Part shown: one piece after another, positions 1 through 6,650 of the stretch | How positions within the stretch are numbered: the stretch's first letter is position 1 | How the letters are laid out: each line of letters opens with the position of its first letter | Assembly (NCBI GenBank): GCA_003819975.1 | Contig: RPPU01000142.1 | Location: 1 to 9,093 of the forward strand | Direction: 5' to 3' | Source of the DNA: Desulfobacteraceae bacterium | Lineage (GTDB): Bacteria > Desulfobacterota > DSM-4660 > Desulfatiglandales > HGW-15 | DNA: 9,093 nt | Program-made: the position numbers and the translations under genes | Notes under the pieces: generated by a model | The model's input: the letters and a program-made list of their open reading frames with translations, nothing else | Database searches by the model: none | Told to the model about the DNA's origin: nothing

Positions 1-685
1 GGTGGGTCTTGATGAAAAAGAGGTTTTAGGCCTTTATCAGAGCCGGGCGCCTCAAGCGATTGTCCCTTCTTTCCCCGGTGTCCGTGACAAACAGACCCGA
101 TTCCGAAAAGCTTATGGCTTGACGGTTGTTTTTTTGATCTTGATTTCTTTTTTAATTGTTTACTTTGGAAGGGGTGCCGGTCTTAAGAGCCGACCGCAAG
201 GCAATCCAAACAATCCGATTTCGGCTTCCGACCCGGTCATGGAACCGGTCCCCATGCTTCAAATGGAAAACCCGACGGAAATCCAACCGAATGTCAGAGC
301 GCTCCAAGCCGAGCGCATTTCAGAAACGAGCAGACTAAGCCCGGTTTTGGAACCGGAACCGGTCAATAAAACCGATATGGGCGGAGCCTCGGTTCGGGTA
401 AAACCCAAACAAACTCCGTCCGGCGAATGGATTTTAAAGGCCTTCGCCCGGAAAGAAACCTGGATCAACATTTACAAAGATCAAGCGCCACCCCAGGATT
501 ATACTTTCATGCCGGGCGATAAACGGGAATGGCACGCTCAAAAAGGTTTTATTGTTATCGTGGGCAATGCGGCCGGAATCGATTTTGAATTGAACGGCGT
601 GAAATATGAAAAACTCGGAGACTCGAATCAAGTCATTAAATTGAAGCTACCGGAGGATTTCGAAAGAAAGGAAAATGAGCAATAA
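1..685 (+). CDS. rodZ: RodZ-like cell-shape protein, 3' part (5'-truncated)
   Basis: RodZ is a membrane protein that links the MreB cytoskeleton to the elongasome in rod-shaped cells. About 227 residues are visible, numbered from the codon at position 2. They begin with GLDEKEVLGLYQ, which matches the end of the N-terminal helix-turn-helix domain (typically ...FLGLDxxxLLxLY), so the true start lies upstream and the GTG at position 2 is probably internal. A basic stretch (RFRK, about 33-36) precedes one transmembrane helix at about 37-56. A Pro-rich, low-complexity linker follows to about 140. The C-terminal periplasmic domain, about 142-215, fits the RodZ C-terminal family (DUF4115): W154 in a 'xxWIxIxxD' strand, PGD at 171-173, and GNAAGIDFELNG at 188-199. 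The reading frame ends inside the start of tyrS (11-bp overlap), which suggests translational coupling. Domain order and the linker support the call. The cytoplasmic HTH itself is mostly outside the window. Confidence 0.85.
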   Translation, partial: VGLDEKEVLGLYQSRAPQAIVPSFPGVRDKQTRFRKAYGLTVVFLILISFLIVYFGRGAGLKSRPQGNPNNPISASDPVMEPVPMLQMENPTEIQPNVRALQAERISETSRLSPVLEPEPVNKTDMGGASVRVKPKQTPSGEWILKAFARKETWINIYKDQAPPQDYTFMPGDKREWHAQKGFIVIVGNAAGIDFELNGVKYEKLGDSNQVIKLKLPEDFERKENEQ

Positions 686-1916
686 GGAAACGAATATTTT
701 AGATGAGTTGAAGGCGCGCGGTTTTGTCGAACAGATCACGGATGAAAAACTGGTCCGTGAGCAGTGGCAAAGGCCAACCACCGTTTATATCGGTTTTGAC
801 CCGACCGCCAGCAGCTTGCATGTCGGGAACTTGGTGCCGGTTATGTCTTTGATGCACATTCAAAGGTTTGGTCATCGGCCGATCGCGGTTATCGGCGGCG
901 GCACTACTTTGGTTGGAGATCCCAGCGGCAAGACTGAGATGCGTCCCATTATGCTTAGGGATGAAATCGATAAAAATGCGGCAGAGATCAAGAAACAACT
1001 CGGCCGGTTTCTCGATTTTAATCAAGATCGCGCGCTCTTGGTCAATAATGCCGATTGGCTCACCCGTTTGAATTACATCGATTTTTTAAGAGAATTCGGC
1101 CGGCATTTCAGCGTCAATCGGATGCTGGCGGCGGAAAGCTATAAAGTCAGATTCCAAACCGGTCTCAATTTTATCGAATTTAATTATATGCTCTTGCAAG
1201 CTTATGATTTCTGGCATCTTTTTAAGCATTATGATTGCCGGATGCAAATGGGCGGCAATGATCAGTGGGGCAACATACTGGCCGGAACGGAATTGATCCG
1301 ACGTATGGAAGGAGCCGACGCCCATGCCGTCACTTTTCCGCTGATTACGACTGCCGACGGGATCAAGATGGGTAAAACCCATAAAGGCGCGGTTTGGCTG
1401 GACCCGGCGCGGACCTCTCCTTATGATTATTACCAGTACTGGATCAATCAGGATGATAGGGATGTGGTCCGTTTTCTGGGGTTATTCACTTTTTTACCCA
1501 TGGATGAAATCCGTCGCCTGGGGGCTTTAAAAGGGGAAGCGATCAACCAAGCTAAAGAAATTCTGGCTTATGAAGCGACTAAAATTTGTCATGGTGAAGC
1601 GGAAGCTGAAAAAGCGCGAAAATCGGCCCGGCAATTATTCGGCAGTGCAGAGACCGGAGCCGCGACCGATCTGCCAAGTTTCCGCATGGAGCTACGGGAA
1701 TTGGCGCAAGGTGTTCCCGCTTATATTCTTTTTGAAAAAGCGGGTCTTTGCAAAACCAGAAGCGATGCCCGGCGCTTGATCGCTCAGGGCGGCGGATATG
1801 TCAATGGCGAGAGGATCGAAGCAGTGGATCGGCTGATTACTCAAAGCGATCTGAAAAATGGGTTCATTCTCATGCGCGCCGGAAGAAAACATTACCTGCA
1901 AATTATTGCGACCTAA
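675..1916 (+). CDS. tyrS: Tyrosyl-tRNA synthetase
   Basis: This enzyme charges tRNA-Tyr with tyrosine using ATP, in the cytoplasm. The protein is 413 residues, the normal length for bacterial TyrRS. The class I Rossmann catalytic domain carries the HIGH-type signature as HVGN at 49-52 and the KMSKS-type loop as KMGKT at 231-235. The tyrosine pocket residues expected for the family are visible: Y38 and D42 in YIGFD, and Y171, Q175 and D178 in the YMLLQAYDF stretch. GGNDQWGNI at 193-201 is also typical. A C-terminal S4 RNA-binding domain lies at about 350-413 (RSDARRLI, GGGYVNG), so the gene is complete. The ATG at 675 is preceded by AAAGGA at 667-672, a short spacing that fits coupling to the overlapping rodZ reading frame. 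The next gene, rpoH, starts 61 bp downstream with no obvious terminator between. All key motifs are present and nothing looks damaged. Confidence 0.97.
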   Translation: MSNKETNILDELKARGFVEQITDEKLVREQWQRPTTVYIGFDPTASSLHVGNLVPVMSLMHIQRFGHRPIAVIGGGTTLVGDPSGKTEMRPIMLRDEIDKNAAEIKKQLGRFLDFNQDRALLVNNADWLTRLNYIDFLREFGRHFSVNRMLAAESYKVRFQTGLNFIEFNYMLLQAYDFWHLFKHYDCRMQMGGNDQWGNILAGTELIRRMEGADAHAVTFPLITTADGIKMGKTHKGAVWLDPARTSPYDYYQYWINQDDRDVVRFLGLFTFLPMDEIRRLGALKGEAINQAKEILAYEATKICHGEAEAEKARKSARQLFGSAETGAATDLPSFRMELRELAQGVPAYILFEKAGLCKTRSDARRLIAQGGGYVNGERIEAVDRLITQSDLKNGFILMRAGRKHYLQIIAT

Positions 1917-1977
1917 TGGACATTTGAATATCATCAAGCGACATCCGGTCCACATCTTACATTTTGAAAAATAAGTC

Positions 1978-2958
1978 ATGGCAAAAAAAACTAAAATAGA
2001 ATCCGCAGACGATCCTAAAAACGGGGAGCAGGTTCCGGAAGCTGAGGATAAAACACTCGATCTCAGTTTAATAACCAAGCCCAGCGAGCGGGCCCTTGTT
2101 CCCTATGATCCTTTACAGGCCTATCTATGGGAAGTGAAGCGTTATTCGCTTTTAACCCGTGAAGAAGAGCTGGAGTTGGCCGTTCAGGTCAAGGAAAAGA
2201 AGGACAAAAACGCCGCGTATCGCCTGGTCACAGCCAATTTGCGATTGGTGGTGAAAATCGCCATGGATTTTCATCGTTATTGGACCAAGAGCCTTTTGGA
2301 CTTGATCCAGGAGGGCAATCTCGGCCTTTTGCAAGCCGTGTACAAATTCGATCCTTATCGCGGCATCAAATTTTCTTATTATGCCTCTTTTTGGATCAAA
2401 GCGTATATGCTTAAATTTATCATGGAGAATTGGAAGCTGGTCAAAATCGGCACCACGCAGACCCAACGTAAATTATTTTTTAATCTAGCCAAAGAGCGAG
2501 AGAAATTAATTTCCCAAGGGTATAATCAGGAGCCGAAGTTACTGGCTGAGCGTTTGGATGTGAAGGAAAAAGAGATCGAAGAGATGAGCCAGCGATTGGG
2601 CAGCGGCGAGGTCTCTTTGGATGCGCCGATCAGTGATGACGGCAAAGAAGCTTATGCGGCTTTTTTGCCTGATCCCGAAGCAGGTGTGGATGAAAAACTT
2701 TCCGATCATGAAAACAGAGAACTCCTGATCGTCAAACTCCAGGATTATCGCAGCAGGCTTTCGGGAAAGGATTTGGATATTTTCGATAATCGCATCATGT
2801 CTGAAAATCCTCTGACCCTTCAGGAGTTAGGCGACAAATATAAAATTTCAAGGGAAAGAGTCCGTCAGATTCAGGACCGGGTCATCAAGAATATCAAAAA
2901 ATGGCTGGTGGAGGAAATTCCTAATTTTGAGGAAAATTTTATCCATTTTCTTAAATAA
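1978..2958 (+). CDS. rpoH: Heat-shock sigma factor RpoH (sigma-32)
   Basis: This is a group 3 alternative sigma factor directing RNA polymerase to heat-shock promoters. The protein is 326 residues, longer than the 284 of E. coli RpoH, mainly because of a charged N-terminal extension (about 1-40). Region 2 lies at about 80-157, with the core-binding DLIQEGNLGLL at 108-118 and an aromatic KFSYYASFWIKAY stretch (131-143) for promoter melting. The 'RpoH box' at 163-172 reads QRKLFFNLAK, one residue away from the canonical QRKLFFNLRK; it separates this protein from RpoD and RpoS. Region 4 with its HTH is at about 279-309 (LTLQELGDKYKISRERVRQI). Only a weak Shine-Dalgarno-like sequence precedes the ATG, and no confident promoter is visible in the 61-bp gap after tyrS, so it may be co-transcribed with tyrS. 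Family membership is secure; assignment to RpoH rests mainly on the box. Confidence 0.92.
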   Translation: MAKKTKIESADDPKNGEQVPEAEDKTLDLSLITKPSERALVPYDPLQAYLWEVKRYSLLTREEELELAVQVKEKKDKNAAYRLVTANLRLVVKIAMDFHRYWTKSLLDLIQEGNLGLLQAVYKFDPYRGIKFSYYASFWIKAYMLKFIMENWKLVKIGTTQTQRKLFFNLAKEREKLISQGYNQEPKLLAERLDVKEKEIEEMSQRLGSGEVSLDAPISDDGKEAYAAFLPDPEAGVDEKLSDHENRELLIVKLQDYRSRLSGKDLDIFDNRIMSENPLTLQELGDKYKISRERVRQIQDRVIKNIKKWLVEEIPNFEENFIHFLK

Positions 2959-2985
2959 ATCAGGAACAAGGAAGAGTGATCCAAA

Positions 2986-4785
2986 ATGAATAATACAGAA
3001 AAAAATCGGCTTAAAGAGTGTTTTCAGAGCGGACAGTTTGTTTGCAAAAAATATACGGTTTTTATTTTAACGGGGCTTATGGTTGTTTTGATGGGGGGAC
3101 TTTTTGCCTGTATCACCGACCAAAGCTCTCCGGTTCAGGTAAAGCCGGAGGAGAAACCGGTTGTTCCGGAAAGACCGATGGTCGCCGACAAAGGTCAGCA
3201 AGCTTATATCGATTTTATTTTAGCCGCCATATCCGAAAACCGCGGTAATTATCAGCAAGAACGTCATTTTCTGCTGCAAGCCGTGGCCAATGATCCGGAT
3301 TCGGCTTTTCTCAACGGGAAAATGGCCGGGTTATTGAAAGAGATGCAGGATTATAAAGGAGCCGTGAGTTTCATCCGGAAAAGTATTGCGCTTGACCCCA
3401 ATAATATTCAAGCCCGTATTTTGGCCGCCGATCTTTATGCGACCATGAGCAACGATACAGCCGCCGTTCAGGAGTATGAAAAGGTTCTGGAAATAGATCC
3501 CAAACAACTGAAAGTTCGGCTTATTTTAGCCAGCCTTTACATTAAGCTGTCTCAATATGACCAGGCCCTCCGGCAGTTGCAGTTGTTAAAGCAGGAAGAA
3601 CCTAATCTGGCCATTGTCTATTATTATACCGGTCGGGTCTATTATGAAATGGAAAATTATCCGGAGGCTGAAAAAGCATTTCTGGAAACTTTAAAGATTG
3701 ATGAGAAGATGCAGCATGCTCTTTTTGACTTAGGGACTATGTATCAAAAGCAAAAGAATTTTGAGCAGGCCATTAAGACATATGAAAAATTGCTCTCTTT
3801 TTATCCGCAACAAACCAATGTGTGGGAGCGATTGATCGGCCTTTATTATCAGACCAAACAGGAAAAGAAAGCCGTTGAAGCGATGGAGAAGATCAAGCTG
3901 CAGTCAAAACCGGGTGATCCGGACCGGCAAGCCTTGGGTCTGATTTATTTGCAGCAAGGGAAACCGGATGAATCGATTGCCGAGCTTGAACTGATCGTGA
4001 AAACCTGGCCTGCCGATTCCAAGTCGCGATATTATCTGGCGCTGGCCTATCGGGAGAAGGGAGAGATCGAGAAAGCATTGGAGAGCCTGAACTCGATAGA
4101 CAAAGATTCGGATTACTACATCGGCGCCCAGATTCATATCGCTTATATTCATGACCATCGCAAGAATTACGATGAAGCCGTGCGTGTTTTGGAAGATGCC
4201 CTGAAAATAAAAAAAGAAGAAACGGAACTTTATTTGGTATTGGGCTCCGTATTGGAAAACAAGAACGATTTGGTCAAAGCCGTGACTGTTTTGGAGGAGG
4301 GCCTTAAAGTCGAAAAAGCGAATGTCGATTTGCTTTTTCGCTTGGGCGTCGTTTTGGATAAACAGGGTCAAAAAGAGCAAGGCCTCGCCAAGATGCGTGA
4401 GGTTATCGCGATCGACCCGCAACATGCCGAAGGACTGAATTACGTCGGTTACACCTATGCCGAGCAAGGCATTCGCCTGGAAGAAGCCTTGGGCCTCATC
4501 GAGCGGGCCTTGAAGGCCAAACCAAACAGCGGTTATATTATTGACAGTCTGGGGTGGGTTTATTACCAAAAAGGATTGTATGATAAAGCTTTGGAAAGCA
4601 TGGAAAAAGCCGCGACCCTGCTGCCGGACGATCCAACCGTAATGGAGCATTTGGGGGATGTCTATTTTAAGAAGAATTATATGAAAAAGGCCCTGGAGGT
4701 CTACGAGAAAGCTTTGACATTGCAACACCCGGATTCCCAAAAAATTAAAAATAAAATCGAAGAAACAAAGAAACTGTTGAAATGA
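2986..4785 (+). CDS. TPR-repeat lipoprotein
   Basis: The product is a 599-residue predicted lipoprotein made almost entirely of tetratricopeptide repeats, helical hairpins that bind other proteins. A long basic N-region (about 1-24) leads into a hydrophobic core at about 25-40 and the lipobox LFAC ending at C42, so the mature protein should be lipid-anchored outside the inner membrane. A short Pro/Glu-rich linker (45-68) is followed by back-to-back TPR units from about 71 to 590. Clear repeat ends (LDPNN, EIDPK, AIDPQ, AKPNS, LLPDD) recur at 34-36 residue spacing. The C-terminal block (NYVGYTYAEQG at 485-495, DSLGWVYYQKG at 520-530, EHLGDVYFKKN at 554-564) has the signature common to Gram-negative periplasmic TPR proteins. 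It starts 27 bp after rpoH with AAGGAAGAG at 2968-2976 as ribosome binding site, suggesting co-transcription. The exact partner is unknown; the downstream LolB-like gene suggests an envelope role. Confidence 0.88.
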   Translation: MNNTEKNRLKECFQSGQFVCKKYTVFILTGLMVVLMGGLFACITDQSSPVQVKPEEKPVVPERPMVADKGQQAYIDFILAAISENRGNYQQERHFLLQAVANDPDSAFLNGKMAGLLKEMQDYKGAVSFIRKSIALDPNNIQARILAADLYATMSNDTAAVQEYEKVLEIDPKQLKVRLILASLYIKLSQYDQALRQLQLLKQEEPNLAIVYYYTGRVYYEMENYPEAEKAFLETLKIDEKMQHALFDLGTMYQKQKNFEQAIKTYEKLLSFYPQQTNVWERLIGLYYQTKQEKKAVEAMEKIKLQSKPGDPDRQALGLIYLQQGKPDESIAELELIVKTWPADSKSRYYLALAYREKGEIEKALESLNSIDKDSDYYIGAQIHIAYIHDHRKNYDEAVRVLEDALKIKKEETELYLVLGSVLENKNDLVKAVTVLEEGLKVEKANVDLLFRLGVVLDKQGQKEQGLAKMREVIAIDPQHAEGLNYVGYTYAEQGIRLEEALGLIERALKAKPNSGYIIDSLGWVYYQKGLYDKALESMEKAATLLPDDPTVMEHLGDVYFKKNYMKKALEVYEKALTLQHPDSQKIKNKIEETKKLLK

Positions 4786-4792
4786 TTATTTT

Positions 4793-4823
4793 TTATTCGC
4801 CCCGCGACTTGCGGGACGAATAA
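4793..4823. other. Hairpin after the TPR gene (no U-tract)
   Basis: A 13-bp stem with a single C-A mismatch (4793-4805 pairing with 4811-4823) around the 5-nt loop GACTT begins 8 bp after the TPR gene stop codon. The outer arm is TTATTCG/CGAATAA. Neither strand has a T-run following the stem, so it is not a standard intrinsic terminator. It may protect the 3' end of the upstream mRNA or be part of an intergenic repeat. Confidence 0.6.
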
Positions 4824-4855
4824 CCATCACGTCCAAGGGGCGATTGGAGCTTAGA

Positions 4856-4884
4856 TTGCCTGTAACCCCAGAGTTTTATATTAT
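4856..4884 (+). promoter_or_regulatory. Candidate sigma-70 promoter before the lolB-like gene
   Basis: TTGCCT at 4856-4861 and TATTAT at 4879-4884 are separated by exactly 17 bp, a near-consensus vegetative promoter. Transcription would start near 4891 and give a leader of about 160 nt carrying the hairpin at 4954-4982. This is pattern matching only; the AT content of the area makes chance matches possible. Confidence 0.35.
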
Positions 4885-4953
4885 AGCAAGCGAAGATATC
4901 GTATCTGATCTAAATCTAAAACCCGATCCTCCGCCTCGCGCAGCGATAACCGG

Positions 4954-4982
4954 TTTGGTCGGGCCAGGTCGGCCCGACCAAA
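4954..4982. repeat. Perfect 12-bp inverted repeat upstream of the lolB-like gene
   Basis: Arms 4954-4965 (TTTGGTCGGGCC) and 4971-4982 (GGCCCGACCAAA) are exactly complementary around the 5-nt loop AGGTC, giving a GC-rich, very stable hairpin. No U-tract follows on either strand. The surrounding gap (4786-5050, 265 bp) also contains TCTGCGG twice near 5000 and a small GCGGA/TCCGC hairpin. No gene is supported there. Confidence 0.65.
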
Positions 4983-5050
4983 AAGATTTATCGTCTGCGG
5001 CCATCTGCGGAAGTCCGCGGTTAATAAATTCCTTTCATCGACAACCAACC

Positions 5051-5866
5051 GTGAACCGTGACTCTGACAACCTGAGTATTTATCGTTTTTTTTCCATTCT
5101 TTTTTTGCTGTTTTTTCTGGCCGGCTGTGTTTCCTTGCGACCCGTGCCGGTCCCGCTTCATCTCTCCGACCAGCAATTATCGGCGCTCATCGATCAGATG
5201 GTTTTGGAGCAGCAAAAGGTCGATTCTTTTTTTATCAACGGCATTCTGAATATCAGAAATTGGCAAGGGGATGCGGAAGTCGCCGTTCTGGCTGTCGGCA
5301 CCCGCACACCCTTCCGGTTAAAAATCGAAGTGGCCCATTCTTGGGGCGCTCCTTTATTGCATATGGTGATCGATCAAGGCCGAATGGAAGTCCTTTCTTT
5401 TTCCGAGCAGACCTATTATTATGGAGTGTTCAAACCGCAATGGATCAGCCGGTTTCTCGGAGTGGAGCTGTCTCCGGATATTATTTGGGCGACTTTGCGG
5501 GGGTACCCGCTGATCTTGGTCCCGGATGGCGGTCGCATAGAAGGCGCCCATCCCATTCTGATACGGGAGAAGGATAATCGGTTGCTGGAGCAAATCACGG
5601 TTCATGCGCAAACATTGCTGCCCGAAGAGGTTGTTTTTCCGCAATCCAAACTGTCTTTACGTTTTTCTGAATTTCAGGAGAACAATCAAGTGCTTTTCGC
5701 TAAAAAGATCGAGATCGCCCGAATAGACAAGAAGCCGGTTTTATCTTTGCGATATGAGGAGGCGGTTATGAACCGGGAGGTTCCGCCGCAAATATTCCTT
5801 CTGCAAAAGCCGGCGGGGTTTAAAACCGTAGAGCTCAATGAGCCATTGCTCGACTCTCCGCGCTGA
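5051..5866 (+). CDS. LolB-like outer-membrane lipoprotein
   Basis: The 271-residue product is a predicted lipoprotein of the LolA/LolB-like fold type. LolB is the outer-membrane receptor that accepts lipoproteins from the periplasmic carrier LolA. A hydrophobic signal at about 12-23 ends in the lipobox LAGC with C26, and there is no Asp after the Cys, as expected for outer-membrane sorting. The mature part begins with a helix (LSDQQLSALIDQMVLEQQKV) and then alternates into beta strands (FFINGILNI, AEVAVLAV, RLKIEVA, LHMVIDQGRMEVLS), resembling the unclosed barrel of LolB or a DUF4292-type protein. The frame is open back to a TTG at 4844, but that start would put the signal about 70 residues in. 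The GTG at 5051 gives a normal signal peptide, although it lacks a clear Shine-Dalgarno. It follows the TPR lipoprotein, a pairing consistent with envelope assembly. LolB is the best guess; a paralogue is possible. Confidence 0.7.
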   Translation: MNRDSDNLSIYRFFSILFLLFFLAGCVSLRPVPVPLHLSDQQLSALIDQMVLEQQKVDSFFINGILNIRNWQGDAEVAVLAVGTRTPFRLKIEVAHSWGAPLLHMVIDQGRMEVLSFSEQTYYYGVFKPQWISRFLGVELSPDIIWATLRGYPLILVPDGGRIEGAHPILIREKDNRLLEQITVHAQTLLPEEVVFPQSKLSLRFSEFQENNQVLFAKKIEIARIDKKPVLSLRYEEAVMNREVPPQIFLLQKPAGFKTVELNEPLLDSPR

Positions 5867-5888
5867 AAAATCGCGGTAAGAATTTTCC

Positions 5889-5918
5889 TTGACCTTTTCT
5901 TGAAAAATATATTATGGT
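5889..5918 (+). promoter_or_regulatory. Candidate promoter of the cold-shock gene
   Basis: TTGACC at 5889-5894 and TATGGT at 5913-5918 are 18 bp apart in an AT-rich setting. Alternative -10 boxes such as TATTAT at 5910-5915 are closer than ideal. Transcription from here would begin near 5926, leaving a leader of about 110 nt before the csp start. Long leaders are typical of cold-shock genes. Confidence 0.5.
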
Positions 5919-5940
5919 ATTAGAGTTGTTGGGTTCGGTC

Positions 5941-6003
5941 AAAGATCGGAAAAATTATGCTCTCAAGGTATTTTCATGCCGGAGTAGCGATCTTGGGCCG
6001 ATC
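5941..6003 (+). promoter_or_regulatory. Possible two-state leader RNA of the cold-shock gene
   Basis: Within the predicted csp leader, AAGATCG (5942-5948) can pair with CGATCTT (5988-5994), while the overlapping GATCGG (5944-5949) can instead pair with CCGATC (5998-6003). The two pairings exclude each other because they use the same upstream bases. The cspA mRNA of E. coli is known to change fold with temperature. That this leader does so is inference from the complementarity only. Confidence 0.3.
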
Positions 6004-6022
6004 AGGTTGGCATTATTATTTT

Positions 6023-6030
6023 AAAGGAGG
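6023..6030 (+). promoter_or_regulatory. Shine-Dalgarno that decides the csp start
   Basis: AAAGGAGG ends at 6030. Two in-frame TTG codons follow: 6033 (2 nt away, too close) and 6039 (8 nt away, ideal). The second also gives the usual family N-terminus MAEG, so it is chosen. Confidence 0.8.
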
Positions 6031-6038
6031 TCTTGGCT

Positions 6039-6239
6039 TTGGCGGAAGGAGTCGTAAAGTGGTTTAGCGCAAAAAAAGGGTATGGCTTTATCGAGCAGGA
6101 CAACGGACAGGATATATTTGTCCATTTTTCATCCATCAACGAATCCGGCTTCAAAACCTTGAATGACGGGCAGCGGGTCAGTTTTGAAGTTGAAGAAAAT
6201 GAAAGGGGTCCGGTCGCTAAGAATGTGACGGCCCTCTAA
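6039..6239 (+). CDS. Cold-shock domain protein (CspA family)
   Basis: This is a small cytoplasmic single-strand nucleic-acid-binding protein that acts as an RNA chaperone. The 66 residues form one cold-shock domain of standard length. RNP1 appears as KGYGFI at 13-18 and RNP2 as DIFVHF at 25-30; W8 and the aromatic residues F15-type positions (Y15, F17, F27, F30) provide the stacking surface. The N-terminus EGVVKWF and the end GPVAKNV are classic for the family. The rare TTG start at 6039 is supported by the strong AAAGGAGG upstream. The gene stands alone, with a candidate promoter, a long leader and a strong intrinsic terminator 25 bp downstream. Whether it is cold-induced or constitutive cannot be told from the protein; the long leader favours regulation. 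No E. coli-type cold box was recognised. Confidence 0.95.
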   Translation: MAEGVVKWFSAKKGYGFIEQDNGQDIFVHFSSINESGFKTLNDGQRVSFEVEENERGPVAKNVTAL

Positions 6240-6264
6240 CCTGATGAACAAAGTTGATTTATTG

Positions 6265-6301
6265 AAAGGCATTTCGTTCGCGGAGATGAAATGCCTTTTT
6301 T
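6265..6301 (+). terminator. Intrinsic terminator of the cold-shock gene
   Basis: An 11-bp perfect stem, AAAGGCATTTC (6265-6275) with GAAATGCCTTT (6288-6298), encloses a 12-nt loop. A run of six T (6296-6301) overlaps and follows the 3' arm. It lies 25 bp after the csp stop codon and gives a monocistronic message. Confidence 0.9.
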
Positions 6302-6584
6302 ATTGGGCTGAATTTTGTTTGGTTTTATCAAATAAAAAAATATTAATACACTCATAACTTTTTGAATTTAATGAAAATAACAACTGATATTCTATTAGAC
6401 TATGGCGGTAAACATGAAATTTATGACTATATTGAGCGATTTCCGATTGAGTGGGTCATCCTCGGGAAGTCTATGATGAGGTAGGGGCGACCAGCGTAGA
6501 GACATATCAATTATTTTCATGGAGCCGGCACCCTATATTTTTTTTAAGTTTGATCGCGATAAATACCGCCATTCCGATATTTGA
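6302..6584. other. AT-rich gap with no confident gene, possible coding remnant
   Basis: This stretch between the csp terminator and the copper operon is clearly more AT-rich than its flanks, especially 6320-6400. Two short open stretches lie in different frames: ATG 6371 to TAG 6484 (37 residues, beginning MKITTDILLDYGGKHEIYDY) and, starting inside it, GTG 6451 to TGA 6588 (45 residues, containing LFSWSRHPIFFLSLIAI). They could be pieces of one frameshifted gene, since the second continues where the first becomes basic and stops. Neither has a good ribosome binding site, and I recognise no family. They may equally be chance openings. Confidence 0.3.
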
Positions 6585-6612
6585 TTGACTTGCCCTATAT
6601 CATTGTTAATTA
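6585..6612 (+). promoter_or_regulatory. Candidate promoter of the copper operon
   Basis: TTGACT (6585-6590) and TAATTA (6607-6612) are 16 bp apart, about 38 bp before the HMA gene start. Spacing is slightly short for sigma-70. I saw no convincing CueR, CsoR or CopY operator nearby, so metal control, if any, is not visible. Confidence 0.4.
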
Positions 6613-6650
6613 GTAATCAGTGTCAGATAGATATAAAAGGAGGGGTATTT

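Noticed and set aside
3904..4740. 278-residue open frame on the minus strand
   Set aside because: It lies wholly within the TPR lipoprotein gene, antisense to it, has no ribosome binding site, and its translation shows no family features. The + strand frame has an unmistakable repeat structure.
4793..4823. Intrinsic terminator after the TPR gene
   Set aside because: The stem is good but no T-run follows on the + strand, and on the minus strand the stem is followed by an A-rich stretch, so it is listed only as a hairpin.
4844..5050. N-terminal extension of the LolB-like gene from a TTG at 4844
   Set aside because: It would place the lipoprotein signal and lipobox 70 residues into the protein, and the extension translates hairpin-rich intergenic sequence.
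5858..5876. Terminator of the LolB-like gene
   Set aside because: Only a 5-bp CCGCG/CGCGG stem with a 9-nt loop overlapping the stop codon, and no proper T-run follows.
6585..6650. Extended start of the HMA gene at TTG 6585
   Set aside because: The codon sits on a promoter-like TTGACT and has no Shine-Dalgarno, while ATG 6651 has AAGGAGGGG 5 nt upstream and begins the HMA domain normally.
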